Part shown: in pieces, positions 23,172 to 30,984 of the stretch
Layout of the letters: every line of letters begins with the position of its first letter
Numbering within the stretch: position 1 is the first letter of the stretch
Assembly: GCA_000752035.1 (NCBI GenBank)
Contig: CCFE01000016.1
Coordinates: 120,729-155,000, forward strand
Origin: Bacillus rubiinfantis
GTDB taxonomy: Bacteria > Bacillota > Bacilli > Bacillales > Cytobacillaceae
Length of the DNA: 34,272 nucleotides
Reading direction: 5' to 3'
Position numbers and translations under genes: made by a program
Notes under the pieces: generated by a model
What the model was told of the DNA's origin: nothing
What the model saw: only the letters and a program-made list of their open reading frames with translations
Database searches by the model: none

Positions 23172-23522
23172 TTAATGTTTTGTATTTTTTAAAACCCTTC
23201 CTACCTTAAATACATGCGTTAAGCTGTTTTTTACTGCAAAGAAATCCATTTCAGCTGCCGGCTTTCTAGCAATAATGACATAATCATGTCCTGGGATAAG
23301 CTGATCCTTTAGCTCTAAGATGGATTGTCTAATATAGCGTTTGATTCTATTTCGTGTTACTGCATTACCGAGCTTTTTACTAACGGATAAACCAATACGG
23401 TAGAAATCCTGTTCTTCCTTTGCCAGGGCGTAAACAACAAATTGCCGATTGGCAAACGATCTGCCTTGTTGAAATACCTTTTGAAAGTCTTGGTTTTTTT
23501 TAATTCGGAATTCCTTTTTCAT
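23172..23522 (-). CDS. rnpA: ribonuclease P protein component
   Basis: A 116-aa basic protein that assists the RNase P RNA in removing 5' leaders from pre-tRNAs. It shows RIKKNQDFQKVFQQGRS at the N-terminus, the central cleft IGLSVSKKLGNAVTRNRIKRYIR with the RNR motif, and the usual length. GAGGAG lies seven bases before ATG. It follows rpmH, but a clear terminator between them suggests read-through or partial uncoupling. Confidence 0.98.
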   Translation of the reverse strand: MKKEFRIKKNQDFQKVFQQGRSFANRQFVVYALAKEEQDFYRIGLSVSKKLGNAVTRNRIKRYIRQSILELKDQLIPGHDYVIIARKPAAEMDFFAVKNSLTHVFKVGRVLKNTKH

Positions 23523-23577
23523 AAAAACTCCTCTAACATCTTTTAATACGATTTCGCTAACGCTGTATTGTAAAATA

Positions 23578-23611
23578 TTTAAAAAAAGACCACTGAGACG
23601 TTTCAGTGGTC
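23578..23611 (-). terminator. intrinsic terminator between rpmH and rnpA, reaching the rpmH stop codon
   Basis: GACCACTGA (23588-23596) and TCAGTGGTC (23603-23611) form a 9-bp stem with a 6-base loop, followed leftward by seven Ts. The first base of the upstream arm is the last base of the rpmH TAG stop codon. Confidence 0.92.
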
Positions 23612-23745
23612 TAAGCTGATAATACTTTTCTACCTTTGCGACGGCGACGAGCTAGAACCTTACGTCCGTTGCTTGTGCTCATACGACTGCGGAATCCGTG
23701 AACTTTGCTATGTTTACGTTTATTTGGTTGATATGTTCTTTTCAT
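23611..23745 (-). CDS. rpmH: 50S ribosomal protein L34
   Basis: A 44-aa, highly basic large-subunit protein. It starts MKRTYQPNKRKHSKVHGF, continues RSRMSTSNGRKVLARRRRKG and ends RKVLSA, the usual length and sequence for Bacillus. TAGGAGGTG lies six bases before ATG. It is the classic oriC-flanking gene, transcribed away from dnaA, and has a consensus promoter at 23804-23833. Confidence 0.98.
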   Translation of the reverse strand: MKRTYQPNKRKHSKVHGFRSRMSTSNGRKVLARRRRKGRKVLSA

Positions 23746-23803
23746 ATATGACACCTCCTAAAAGGAAAAGCCCCAAACTCAATTTTTTATGACAGTCTTA
23801 CTT

Positions 23804-23833
23804 ATTATAAAGATGTCCCTGGTAAATTGTCAA
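23804..23833 (-). promoter_or_regulatory. sigma-A promoter of rpmH
   Basis: Leftward TTGACA, 18 bases, TATAAT: a consensus vegetative promoter, about 60 bases before the rpmH start. Confidence 0.88.
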
Positions 23834-23929
23834 CTAGCCGCCAAAGATTGTTCCTAATTTCCATTTCCTTCTCTAAAAATACTTATCTAAACATATCGAG
23901 TGTTCTCTAAAGAACAACCGAAAATAGTA

Positions 23930-24247
23930 TGTGGATAAAAATCGACATTTTTTTCACTATCCACACAAGATATTGACAGGTTTTAAACAAATTATCTATC
24001 TGTGGACAATTTTTATTTACAGGGTGTTCTTGCTGTGGATAAGTTTTGAAAACCCATTGCATAGTACCATATTATTTGATATTATATTTGTGTTTTCACT
24101 CTGAATAACTTCGTGACGAAATAATCTTATCCACAATTTGTGGATAACCTGTGGACATGTTATCCAGTGACTCTGTAAAAACTTGTCCACAGGAAGTGGA
24201 TATTGTCGAAACTCTGCCTTTTATCCTTATTATATATGTTTTCCACA
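23930..24247. other. oriC: oriC, upstream DnaA-box cluster (rpmH-dnaA gap)
   Basis: Four perfect boxes: TGTGGATAA at 23930, 24034 and 24139, and TTATCCACA at 24127 (the last two are convergent and nearly abut). One-mismatch boxes lie at 23957 (CTATCCACA), 24001 (TGTGGACAA), 24183 (TTGTCCACA) and 24239 (TTTTCCACA), with weaker matches near 24150-24165. This equals the upstream part of the bipartite Bacillus origin and overlaps the dnaA promoter, so it probably also serves dnaA autoregulation. Confidence 0.93.
24057..24085 (+). promoter_or_regulatory. probable dnaA promoter within oriC
   Basis: TTGCAT, 17 bases, TATTAT. It lies between DnaA boxes at 24034 and 24127, consistent with repression by DnaA. 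A second, poorer candidate (TTGTCG at 24203, TATTAT at 24228, 19 bases apart) lies closer to the gene. Confidence 0.55.
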
Positions 24248-24343
24248 ATTAATTTTTCATAGGCTACTAATTTTATAGCTGTACGGATATCATTTTTAGA
24301 ACAACAAGAGCAATAGATAATTTAAAGTAAGGAGGGAAAACCG

Positions 24344-25690
24344 TTGGAAAATATTGCGGACTTATGGCAAGCAGCTCTTTCCAATATTGAAAAAAAAATC
24401 AGTAAGCCCAGCTTTGAAACATGGTTCAAGTCCACTAAAGCTCATTCCCTTCAAGGCGATCTGCTTGTCATTCATGTTCCAAATGAATTCGCTCGTGATT
24501 GGCTGGAAGAACGTTATTCAAAACTTATTTCAACCATTTTGTATGATATTACCGGGGAAAATTTAACACCAAAATTCGTCATTCCCCATGATCAAAAAGA
24601 AGAAAAATTAGACATACAAACACCTCCAAAAAAGACAAAAAAAGAAGATGATCACAGCGATTTTCCGACAAGTGTGTTAATTCCTAAGTATACATTTGAT
24701 ACGTTTGTAATTGGGTCAGGCAACCGGTTTGCCCATGCAGCATCGCTGGCAGTTGCAGAAGCTCCGGCGAAAGCTTACAATCCATTGTTTATCTATGGAG
24801 GAGTTGGGTTAGGAAAAACTCACTTAATGCATGCAATCGGACACTATGTGTTAGAACATAACCCGTCGGCAAAAGTGGTTTATTTGTCATCTGAGAAATT
24901 TACCAATGAATTTATCAATTCTATCCGCGACAATCGCGCTGAAAGTTTTCGCAATAAATATCGCAATGTTGATGTATTGCTGATAGATGATATTCAATTT
25001 TTAGCTGGAAAAGAGTCTACACAAGAGGAATTTTTCCATACGTTTAACAGTCTTCATGAGGAGAGTAAACAAATTGTTATTTCCAGTGATCGACCGCCGC
25101 GGGAAATTCCAACGTTAGAAGATCGCCTTCGTTCCAGATTTGAGTGGGGACTCATTACCGACATTACCCCGCCTGACTTAGAGACAAGGATTGCAATATT
25201 GAGGAAGAAAGCAAAAGCAGATGGTCTGGATATTCCAAACGAAGTAATGCTGTATATTGCTAATCAAATTGATTCCAATATCCGTGAGCTCGAGGGAGCC
25301 TTAATCCGTGTTGTCGCCTATTCATCGTTAATTAATAAAGACATTAATGCTGATTTAGCTGCCGAAGCATTAAAGGATATTATTCCTAGCTCGAAACCAA
25401 AAGTCATTACTATTCATGAAATCCAAAAAGTAGTCGGTGAACTTTTTAATGTAAAGCTAGAGGATTTTAAAGCTAAAAAACGAACAAAATCAGTAGCATT
25501 TCCAAGACAAATTGCGATGTACTTATCGCGTGAATTAACCGACTATTCTTTACCGAAAATAGGAGAGGAATTTGGCGGCCGCGACCACACAACAGTCATC
25601 CATGCTCACGAGAAAATTTCAAAGCTGTTACAAACAGATGCACAGTTGCAAAGGCAAATGAAGGAATTAAACGAGCAATTAAAAATTTAA
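24344..25690 (+). CDS. dnaA: chromosomal replication initiator DnaA
   Basis: A 448-aa AAA+ initiator that binds TTATCCACA boxes and opens the origin. Domain I is at about 1-80 (LWQAALSNIEKKISKPSFETW) and a charged linker at about 81-110. The AAA+ domain has Walker A GGVGLGKT (152-159), Walker B LLIDDIQF and sensor SSDRPP. Domain IV DNA binding includes KKRTKSVAFPRQIAMYLSRE and the signature GGRDHTTVIHAHEKI. The start is TTG at 24344 with AAGGAGGGA upstream, giving MENIADLW as in B. subtilis. It is flanked on both sides by DnaA-box clusters. Confidence 0.99.
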   Translation: MENIADLWQAALSNIEKKISKPSFETWFKSTKAHSLQGDLLVIHVPNEFARDWLEERYSKLISTILYDITGENLTPKFVIPHDQKEEKLDIQTPPKKTKKEDDHSDFPTSVLIPKYTFDTFVIGSGNRFAHAASLAVAEAPAKAYNPLFIYGGVGLGKTHLMHAIGHYVLEHNPSAKVVYLSSEKFTNEFINSIRDNRAESFRNKYRNVDVLLIDDIQFLAGKESTQEEFFHTFNSLHEESKQIVISSDRPPREIPTLEDRLRSRFEWGLITDITPPDLETRIAILRKKAKADGLDIPNEVMLYIANQIDSNIRELEGALIRVVAYSSLINKDINADLAAEALKDIIPSSKPKVITIHEIQKVVGELFNVKLEDFKAKKRTKSVAFPRQIAMYLSRELTDYSLPKIGEEFGGRDHTTVIHAHEKISKLLQTDAQLQRQMKELNEQLKI

Positions 25691-25739
25691 GGCACGAGAA
25701 ATTTTGCTTTTCAGCACTTTATTTTTTTTTTGTTGAAAT

Positions 25740-25882
25740 AGTGGATAACTATCTTGCTGATATACACAGTCTGTCCACATGTGGATAGGCTGTGTTTCCA
25801 TGATGATTCCGAGTTATCCACATGTTAACAAGGCCTACTAGTACTTCTACGATTTTTTTAAATAAATTATTATTATATGCTG
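25740..25882. other. oriC: oriC, downstream DnaA boxes, DnaA-trios and unwinding region (dnaA-dnaN gap)
   Basis: Boxes are AGTGGATAA (25740, one mismatch), CTGTCCACA (25771, two mismatches), abutting TGTGGATAG (25780, one mismatch), and a perfect TTATCCACA (25814-25822). About twelve bases later come six triplets CTA CTA GTA CTT CTA CGA (25835-25852), whose complement is the run of GAT-like DnaA-trios. AT-rich DNA (25853-25878) follows. This box, trio, AT-rich order matches the B. subtilis basal unwinding system. Confidence 0.88.
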
Positions 25883-25918
25883 CGTAAAAAAAAATATTCC
25901 TAAACGGAGGATTTGAAA

Positions 25919-27055
25919 ATGAAGTTTATAATTCAAAGGGACAGACTCGTTCAAAGTGTTCAAGATGTAATGAAAGCTGTCAGTTCTCGCACAACAATCC
26001 CCATCCTAACGGGAATTAAACTGATGGCAACAGCAGAAGGAGTTACATTAACCGGCAGTGATTCTGATATCTCAATAGAATCTTTTATCCCTAAAGAAGA
26101 AGCAGGAGATGAGATTGTTGAAATCAAACAGCCTGGTGCGATTGTCCTGCAGGCTAAGTTTTTTAGTGAAATTGTTAAGAAACTGCCAACTGATTTTGTT
26201 GAAATTGAAGTCTTGAATCATCTGCAGACGGTTATTCGTTCAGGTAAATCAGAATTTAATCTCATTGGTCTTGATGCTGAAGAATATCCACATTTACCGC
26301 AAATTGAAGAAAATAATAAATTTCAAATTCCAACTGACTTGTTAAAGGCAATGATTCGGCAAACACATTTTGCTGTGTCAACATCAGAAACACGGCCAAT
26401 CTTGACAGGTGTCAACTGGAAGATTGAGAATGGGGAATTAAACTGTATTGCAACAGATAGCCATCGGTTAGCACTGCGCAAAGCAAAAATCGATGCAGAT
26501 TATGATACGTGTTATAATATTGTTATTCCGGGAAAGAGCCTAAATGAATTAAGTAAAATTATTGATGATGGTAATGAACCGATTGACATAGTCATTACCG
26601 AAAATCAAATTTTATTTAAAGCAAAGCATTTATTGTTTTTCTCGAGACTACTAGAAGGAAATTACCCCGATACTTCGAGGTTGATCCCTACTGAAAGTAA
26701 GACAGATATAACCGTTAATACAAAGGAGTTTTTACAAGCAATTGACCGTGCTTCTTTATTGGCCCGTGAAGGCAGAAATAATGTTGTAAAACTTGCAACT
26801 CATGAGGATGGGATCATTGAAATCTCTTCCAATACACCAGAAATCGGCAAGGTTATTGAAGAAGTCCAAAGTGAGTCGGTTGTAGGTGAGGATTTAAAAA
26901 TTTCCTTCAGTGCTAAATATATGATGGATGCCTTAAAGGCATTAGAAGGTACCGATATTACGGTGAATTTCACAGGAGCCATGCGCCCGTTTGTTATCAA
27001 GCCTTTAAACGATGAAACAATCCTGCAATTGATATTACCAGTAAGGACATATTAA
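25919..27055 (+). CDS. dnaN: DNA polymerase III sliding clamp, beta subunit
   Basis: A 378-aa ring-forming processivity clamp. Three repeated clamp folds of about 125 aa span the protein: first with SSRTTIPILTGIKL, second with TSETRPILTGVNW and TDSHRLALRK, third with NTKEFLQAIDRASLLAREGRNN. It ends QLILPVRTY. ATG 25919 is used because GGAGG lies eight bases before it and the product begins MKF; TTG at 25913 is upstream in frame. It may share dnaA transcription; a hairpin follows at 27062. Confidence 0.99.
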   Translation: MKFIIQRDRLVQSVQDVMKAVSSRTTIPILTGIKLMATAEGVTLTGSDSDISIESFIPKEEAGDEIVEIKQPGAIVLQAKFFSEIVKKLPTDFVEIEVLNHLQTVIRSGKSEFNLIGLDAEEYPHLPQIEENNKFQIPTDLLKAMIRQTHFAVSTSETRPILTGVNWKIENGELNCIATDSHRLALRKAKIDADYDTCYNIVIPGKSLNELSKIIDDGNEPIDIVITENQILFKAKHLLFFSRLLEGNYPDTSRLIPTESKTDITVNTKEFLQAIDRASLLAREGRNNVVKLATHEDGIIEISSNTPEIGKVIEEVQSESVVGEDLKISFSAKYMMDALKALEGTDITVNFTGAMRPFVIKPLNDETILQLILPVRTY

Positions 27056-27061
27056 ATTTGT

Positions 27062-27090
27062 AAAGGTCACCATTTTATTGGTGGCTTTTT
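27062..27090 (+). terminator. terminator-like hairpin after dnaN
   Basis: AAAGGTCACCA (27062-27072) and TGGTGGCTTTT (27079-27089) form an 11-bp stem with two G-U pairs and a 6-base loop, followed by a short T stretch. It is probably a partial terminator of dnaA-dnaN. Confidence 0.65.
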
Positions 27091-27172
27091 ACGATTTTTC
27101 ACTTGTTTGAAACAAAACTGGATATTTAGTAAAATAAATTATTGAGACATTTTTATGATTGAGGGTGACGAA

Positions 27173-27388
27173 TTGCCTGAAAAAATCAAGCTGGATACAG
27201 AATTTATTACTTTGGGCCAGTTTTTAAAGCTTGCGGATATTATCCAATCCGGCGGAATGGCTAAATGGTTTTTAAACGAACATGAGGTTTTTATAAATGG
27301 TGAACAAGATCAGCGCAGAGGTAGAAAGCTTCGAACTGGTGATAGGATCCAAATTGTTGGTGTTGGCGAATTTGTCATTACCGAATAA
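27173..27388 (+). CDS. yaaA: S4-domain RNA-binding protein YaaA
   Basis: A 71-aa S4-like RNA-binding protein, thought to act in ribosome assembly, always between dnaN and recF in Bacillus. The domain is ITLGQFLKLADIIQSGGMAKWFL, then FINGEQDQRRGRKLRTGDRI. TTG 27173 is chosen because GAGGGTG lies five bases before it and the product then has the B. subtilis length; ATG 27155 would place that ribosome-binding site inside the gene. Confidence 0.93.
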   Translation: MPEKIKLDTEFITLGQFLKLADIIQSGGMAKWFLNEHEVFINGEQDQRRGRKLRTGDRIQIVGVGEFVITE

Positions 27389-27465
27389 CTGTGTGCAGCT
27401 TTACGATAGAAGTTAGAAAATTAAGTTGATAGAGCCGCTTTTAGCATTTAATGAGGGACGTTTAC

Positions 27466-28584
27466 ATGTATATAGAATCGTTAAACTTAAAAGATTATCG
27501 CAATTATCAAGAGTTATTTGTTGAGTTTGAAAATAAGGTAAATGTCATTCTAGGGGAAAATGCTCAAGGGAAGACAAACGTAATGGAAGCCATTTATGTT
27601 TTGGCTATGGCTAAGTCACATCGAACTTCAAATGATAAAGATCTTATCCGCTGGGACCAAGATTATGCTACAATAGAGGGTAGGGTCAAAAAACAACATA
27701 GCTCACTGCCGTTGCAATTAGTCATTTCAAAGAAAGGAAAAAAGGCTAAATGCAATCATATTGAGCAGCAAAAATTAAGCCAGTATGTTGGCAATATGAA
27801 CGTGGTTATGTTTGCCCCTGAAGACCTAAATCTAGTAAAAGGAAGTCCTCAAGTTCGAAGAAGATTCATTGATATGGAAATTGGCCAAGTATCACCTGTT
27901 TATTTACATGATAGTGGCCAATATCAAAAAATTCTCCAACAACGTAATCACTTTTTAAAAATGATGCAGATTAAAAAGCAAAGTGATCTAACCATGCTGG
28001 ACATTTTAACTGAGCAGTTTATTGGAATGGCTGTTAAAATTGTCCTAAGGCGCTTTGAATTCCTTCGTTTGCTGCAAAACTGGGCAAAGCCGATCCATCA
28101 AGGTATCTCCAGAGGGCTTGAATCGCTTGAAATTCAATATAAACCCTCTGTTGACGTATTAGATAGTCTGGACTTGTCGAAAATAGTAGCAAGCTTTCAA
28201 GAAAAATTTGAAAAAGTAAAAAATAGAGAAATAGAGCGGGGGACAACATTGTTTGGCCCCCATCGTGATGATATCTTATTTTTTGTTAATGGCCGTGATG
28301 TGCAAACATTTGGCTCACAGGGTCAACAACGGACAACGGCTTTATCTGTCAAATTGGCAGAAATTGAATTAATCCATGCTGAAATTGGTGAATATCCAAT
28401 TTTGCTTCTTGATGATGTTTTGTCAGAACTTGATGATTATCGCCAATCCCATTTATTAAATACAATCCAGGGGAAAGTTCAAACGTTTGTGACAACAACA
28501 AATGTGGACGGAATTGATCATCAAACATTAAAGGAGGCCTCTACATTTGAGGTGGTCTCCGGTGACGTTAAGAAGCTCAATTGA
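27466..28584 (+). CDS. recF: DNA replication and repair protein RecF
   Basis: A 372-aa SMC-like ATPase that helps RecO/RecR load RecA on gapped DNA. Walker A is GENAQGKT (30-37) and MAKSHRTSNDKDLIRWD follows. MFAPEDLNLVKGSPQVRRRFIDMEI and SGPHRDD-like FGPHRDD lie in the middle, the signature GSQGQQRTTALSVKLAE precedes Walker B LLLDDVLSELD, and VTTTNVDGI is near the end. ATG 27466 is used with GAGGGACG five bases upstream; ATG 27451 overlaps that site. Followed by remB after 8 bases. Confidence 0.98.
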   Translation: MYIESLNLKDYRNYQELFVEFENKVNVILGENAQGKTNVMEAIYVLAMAKSHRTSNDKDLIRWDQDYATIEGRVKKQHSSLPLQLVISKKGKKAKCNHIEQQKLSQYVGNMNVVMFAPEDLNLVKGSPQVRRRFIDMEIGQVSPVYLHDSGQYQKILQQRNHFLKMMQIKKQSDLTMLDILTEQFIGMAVKIVLRRFEFLRLLQNWAKPIHQGISRGLESLEIQYKPSVDVLDSLDLSKIVASFQEKFEKVKNREIERGTTLFGPHRDDILFFVNGRDVQTFGSQGQQRTTALSVKLAEIELIHAEIGEYPILLLDDVLSELDDYRQSHLLNTIQGKVQTFVTTTNVDGIDHQTLKEASTFEVVSGDVKKLN

Positions 28585-28592
28585 GGTGAATT

Positions 28593-28844
28593 ATGTATAT
28601 TCATATCGGGGAAGACCTAAATATTAGAGGTAAAGATATTATTGCTGTTTTGGATAAGGAAAGTGTCCAAGATTCAGCGATTATGGGAGAATTTTTACTG
28701 CATTTTCAAGAAAAATTGGTCAACTTATCAAAAAATCCGTTTAAATCAGTGATTATTACTGATCAATATGTGTATTTATCCCCTATTGCTTCTGGCACTA
28801 TTAAGAAGCGTTTTATACAAACGAATATACAGGAACTGCTATAA
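28593..28844 (+). CDS. remB: extracellular matrix regulator RemB (YaaB)
   Basis: An 83-aa protein of the RemB/DUF370-like family. RemB is a minor biofilm-matrix regulator in B. subtilis. It begins MYIHIGEDLNIRGKDIIAVLD and has a hydrophobic core KSVIITDQYVYLSPIASGTIKKR. GAGGTGAATT before ATG overlaps the recF stop codon, implying coupling with recF. Regulatory function in this organism is by homology only. Confidence 0.93.
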   Translation: MYIHIGEDLNIRGKDIIAVLDKESVQDSAIMGEFLLHFQEKLVNLSKNPFKSVIITDQYVYLSPIASGTIKKRFIQTNIQELL

Positions 28845-28900
28845 GAAATTTATTTTTCTAAAAATAGATTTACTCAAGGAAGAAAGTGTAGGTGAATCAA

Positions 28901-30829
28901 GTGACAATGGAGCAAAAGACAGTTCAGGAGCAAGCGTATGATGCGGATCAAATACAAGTTCTTGAGGGGCTGGAAGCTGTTCGAAAAAGACCAGGAATGT
29001 ATATTGGTTCGACGAGCAGTAAAGGCCTTCATCATCTTGTGTGGGAGATTGTTGATAACAGTATTGATGAGGCACTCGCAGGCTACTGTACTGAAATCAA
29101 TGTCACGATTGAAGCGGATAACAGCATTACCGTAAAGGATAATGGCCGCGGAATTCCAGTTGGTATTCAAGAAAAAATGGGTCGCCCCGCAGTTGAAGTC
29201 ATTATGACGATCCTTCACGCCGGAGGTAAATTTGGCGGCGGCGGATATAAGGTATCAGGCGGGCTGCACGGTGTAGGTGCCTCGGTAGTAAACGCTCTTT
29301 CGTCCTACTTAGAAGTATTTGTTCACCGCGATGGTAAGATTCATTATCAGAAATATGAACGTGGTGTACCTGTTGCTGATCTAAAGGTGATTGGCGAAAC
29401 AGATACTACTGGCACTATTACTCATTTTAAACCTGATGGAGAAATCTTCACCGAAACATTAGAGTACGATTATGATATTCTTGCAACTCGGATTCGTGAA
29501 TTAGCTTTCCTTAATCGTGGTTTGAAAATAACGATTGAAGATAAGCGGGTTGAAAACAAACGCACCGAATATCACTATGAGGGTGGTATTAAATCATATG
29601 TTGAGCATTTAAACCGCTCGAAGGAAGTCATTCATGATGAGCCGATTGACATTGATGGAGAGCGCGATGGCATCAGTGTTGAAGTGGCGCTCCAATACAA
29701 TGAAGGTTATACAGATAACATATACTCTTTTGCTAATAATATACACACCTATGAAGGTGGTACACATGAGGCCGGATTTAAAACAGCATTAACAAGAGTT
29801 ATCAATGACTATGCTAGGAAGAATGGCCTGATTAAAGAAAATGATGCAAATTTATCTGGGGAAGATGTCCGCGAAGGTTTAACTGCGATCGTGTCCATTA
29901 AACATCCTGATCCGCAGTTTGAAGGACAAACAAAGACAAAGCTAGGAAACTCGGAAGTGCGGGCGATTACCGATACGGTTTTTTCCTCCTACTTCGAAAA
30001 ATACTTATTAGAAAACCCAGTGGTTGCAAAAAAAATTGTTGAAAAAGGTTTAATGGCAGCAAGAGCACGGGTTGCCGCCAAGAAGGCACGGGAATTAACC
30101 CGCCGTAAGAGTGCTTTAGAAGTTTCAAGTCTGCCCGGAAAGCTCGCTGACTGTTCCTCTAAAGATCCTTCAGAAAGCGAATTGTATATCGTTGAGGGTG
30201 ACTCTGCCGGTGGTTCGGCTAAACAAGGACGTGACCGACATTTTCAGGCAATCTTGCCATTACGAGGGAAAATCCTTAACGTTGAGAAGGCAAGACTTGA
30301 CCGCATTCTCTCCAATGCTGAAGTGCGGGCAATGATTACCGCAATCGGAACTGGAATTAGTGAGGACTTCGATATTGCTAAAGCTCGTTATCATAAAGTT
30401 GTTATCATGACAGACGCTGATGTCGATGGAGCACATATTCGGACATTGCTGCTTACCTTCTTCTATCGCTATATGAGGAATATTATCGAAGCCGGTTATG
30501 TCTATATCGCCCAGCCGCCATTATATAAAGTGCAACAGGGTAAACGAATCGAGTACGCTTACGATGATAAGGAACTTGAGCGGATTTTTGCTGAGCTGCC
30601 AAGTCAGCCGAAGCCAAATATTCAGCGCTATAAAGGTTTGGGTGAAATGAATCCGGAGCAATTATGGGAAACCACGATGAACCCAGAAACAAGGACAATG
30701 CTTCAGGTTAGTCTTGATGATGCGATTGAAGCTGATGAAACATTTGAAATGCTGATGGGCGATAAAGTAGAGCCGCGTCGCAACTTCATTGAAGCAAACG
30801 CTCAATATGTGAAGAATTTAGATATTTAG
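28901..30829 (+). CDS. gyrB: DNA gyrase subunit B
   Basis: A 642-aa ATPase subunit of gyrase, which introduces negative supercoils with GyrA. The GHKL ATPase is at about 1-225 (EIVDNSIDEALAGYC, DNGRGIPVGI, GLHGVGASVVNAL), the transducer at about 226-395. The TOPRIM domain has EGDSAGGSAKQGRDR and MTDADVDGAHIRTLLL. It ends RRNFIEANAQYVKNLDI. Start is uncertain: GTG 28901 has AGGTG six bases before it, ATG 28907 matches the usual MEQ start, and GTG 28892 is also in frame with AAGGAAG nearby. A terminator separates it from gyrA. Confidence 0.97.
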   Translation: MTMEQKTVQEQAYDADQIQVLEGLEAVRKRPGMYIGSTSSKGLHHLVWEIVDNSIDEALAGYCTEINVTIEADNSITVKDNGRGIPVGIQEKMGRPAVEVIMTILHAGGKFGGGGYKVSGGLHGVGASVVNALSSYLEVFVHRDGKIHYQKYERGVPVADLKVIGETDTTGTITHFKPDGEIFTETLEYDYDILATRIRELAFLNRGLKITIEDKRVENKRTEYHYEGGIKSYVEHLNRSKEVIHDEPIDIDGERDGISVEVALQYNEGYTDNIYSFANNIHTYEGGTHEAGFKTALTRVINDYARKNGLIKENDANLSGEDVREGLTAIVSIKHPDPQFEGQTKTKLGNSEVRAITDTVFSSYFEKYLLENPVVAKKIVEKGLMAARARVAAKKARELTRRKSALEVSSLPGKLADCSSKDPSESELYIVEGDSAGGSAKQGRDRHFQAILPLRGKILNVEKARLDRILSNAEVRAMITAIGTGISEDFDIAKARYHKVVIMTDADVDGAHIRTLLLTFFYRYMRNIIEAGYVYIAQPPLYKVQQGKRIEYAYDDKELERIFAELPSQPKPNIQRYKGLGEMNPEQLWETTMNPETRTMLQVSLDDAIEADETFEMLMGDKVEPRRNFIEANAQYVKNLDI

Positions 30830-30883
30830 TTTTTAATAGAGGTTTAGAACGTTTAGATAGAACAATGGAAAGAGTAGACTGGC

Positions 30884-30920
30884 AAAAAGGGATAGAGGGT
30901 GGCCGCTATCCTCCTTTTTC
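30884..30920 (+). terminator. terminator in the gyrB-gyrA gap
   Basis: GGGATAG and CTATCC, extended by AAAAAGG/CCTTTTT across a bulge (30884-30895 with 30906-30919), followed by CTTTTTTT. gyrA therefore probably also has its own promoter; I see no convincing one. Confidence 0.75.
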
Positions 30921-30984
30921 TTTTTTTAGAATCTTTTCATTGAGTAGTTGTAGGTATGATCACCTTTATAGGAGGTACTAAACA

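Noticed and set aside
23522..23745. rpmH and rnpA as a simple two-gene operon
   Set aside because: A strong terminator (23578-23611) lies between them, so simple co-transcription is not assumed, although read-through is likely.
28839..29218. Minus-strand reading frames opposite gyrB
   Set aside because: They are antisense shadows of a highly conserved gene.
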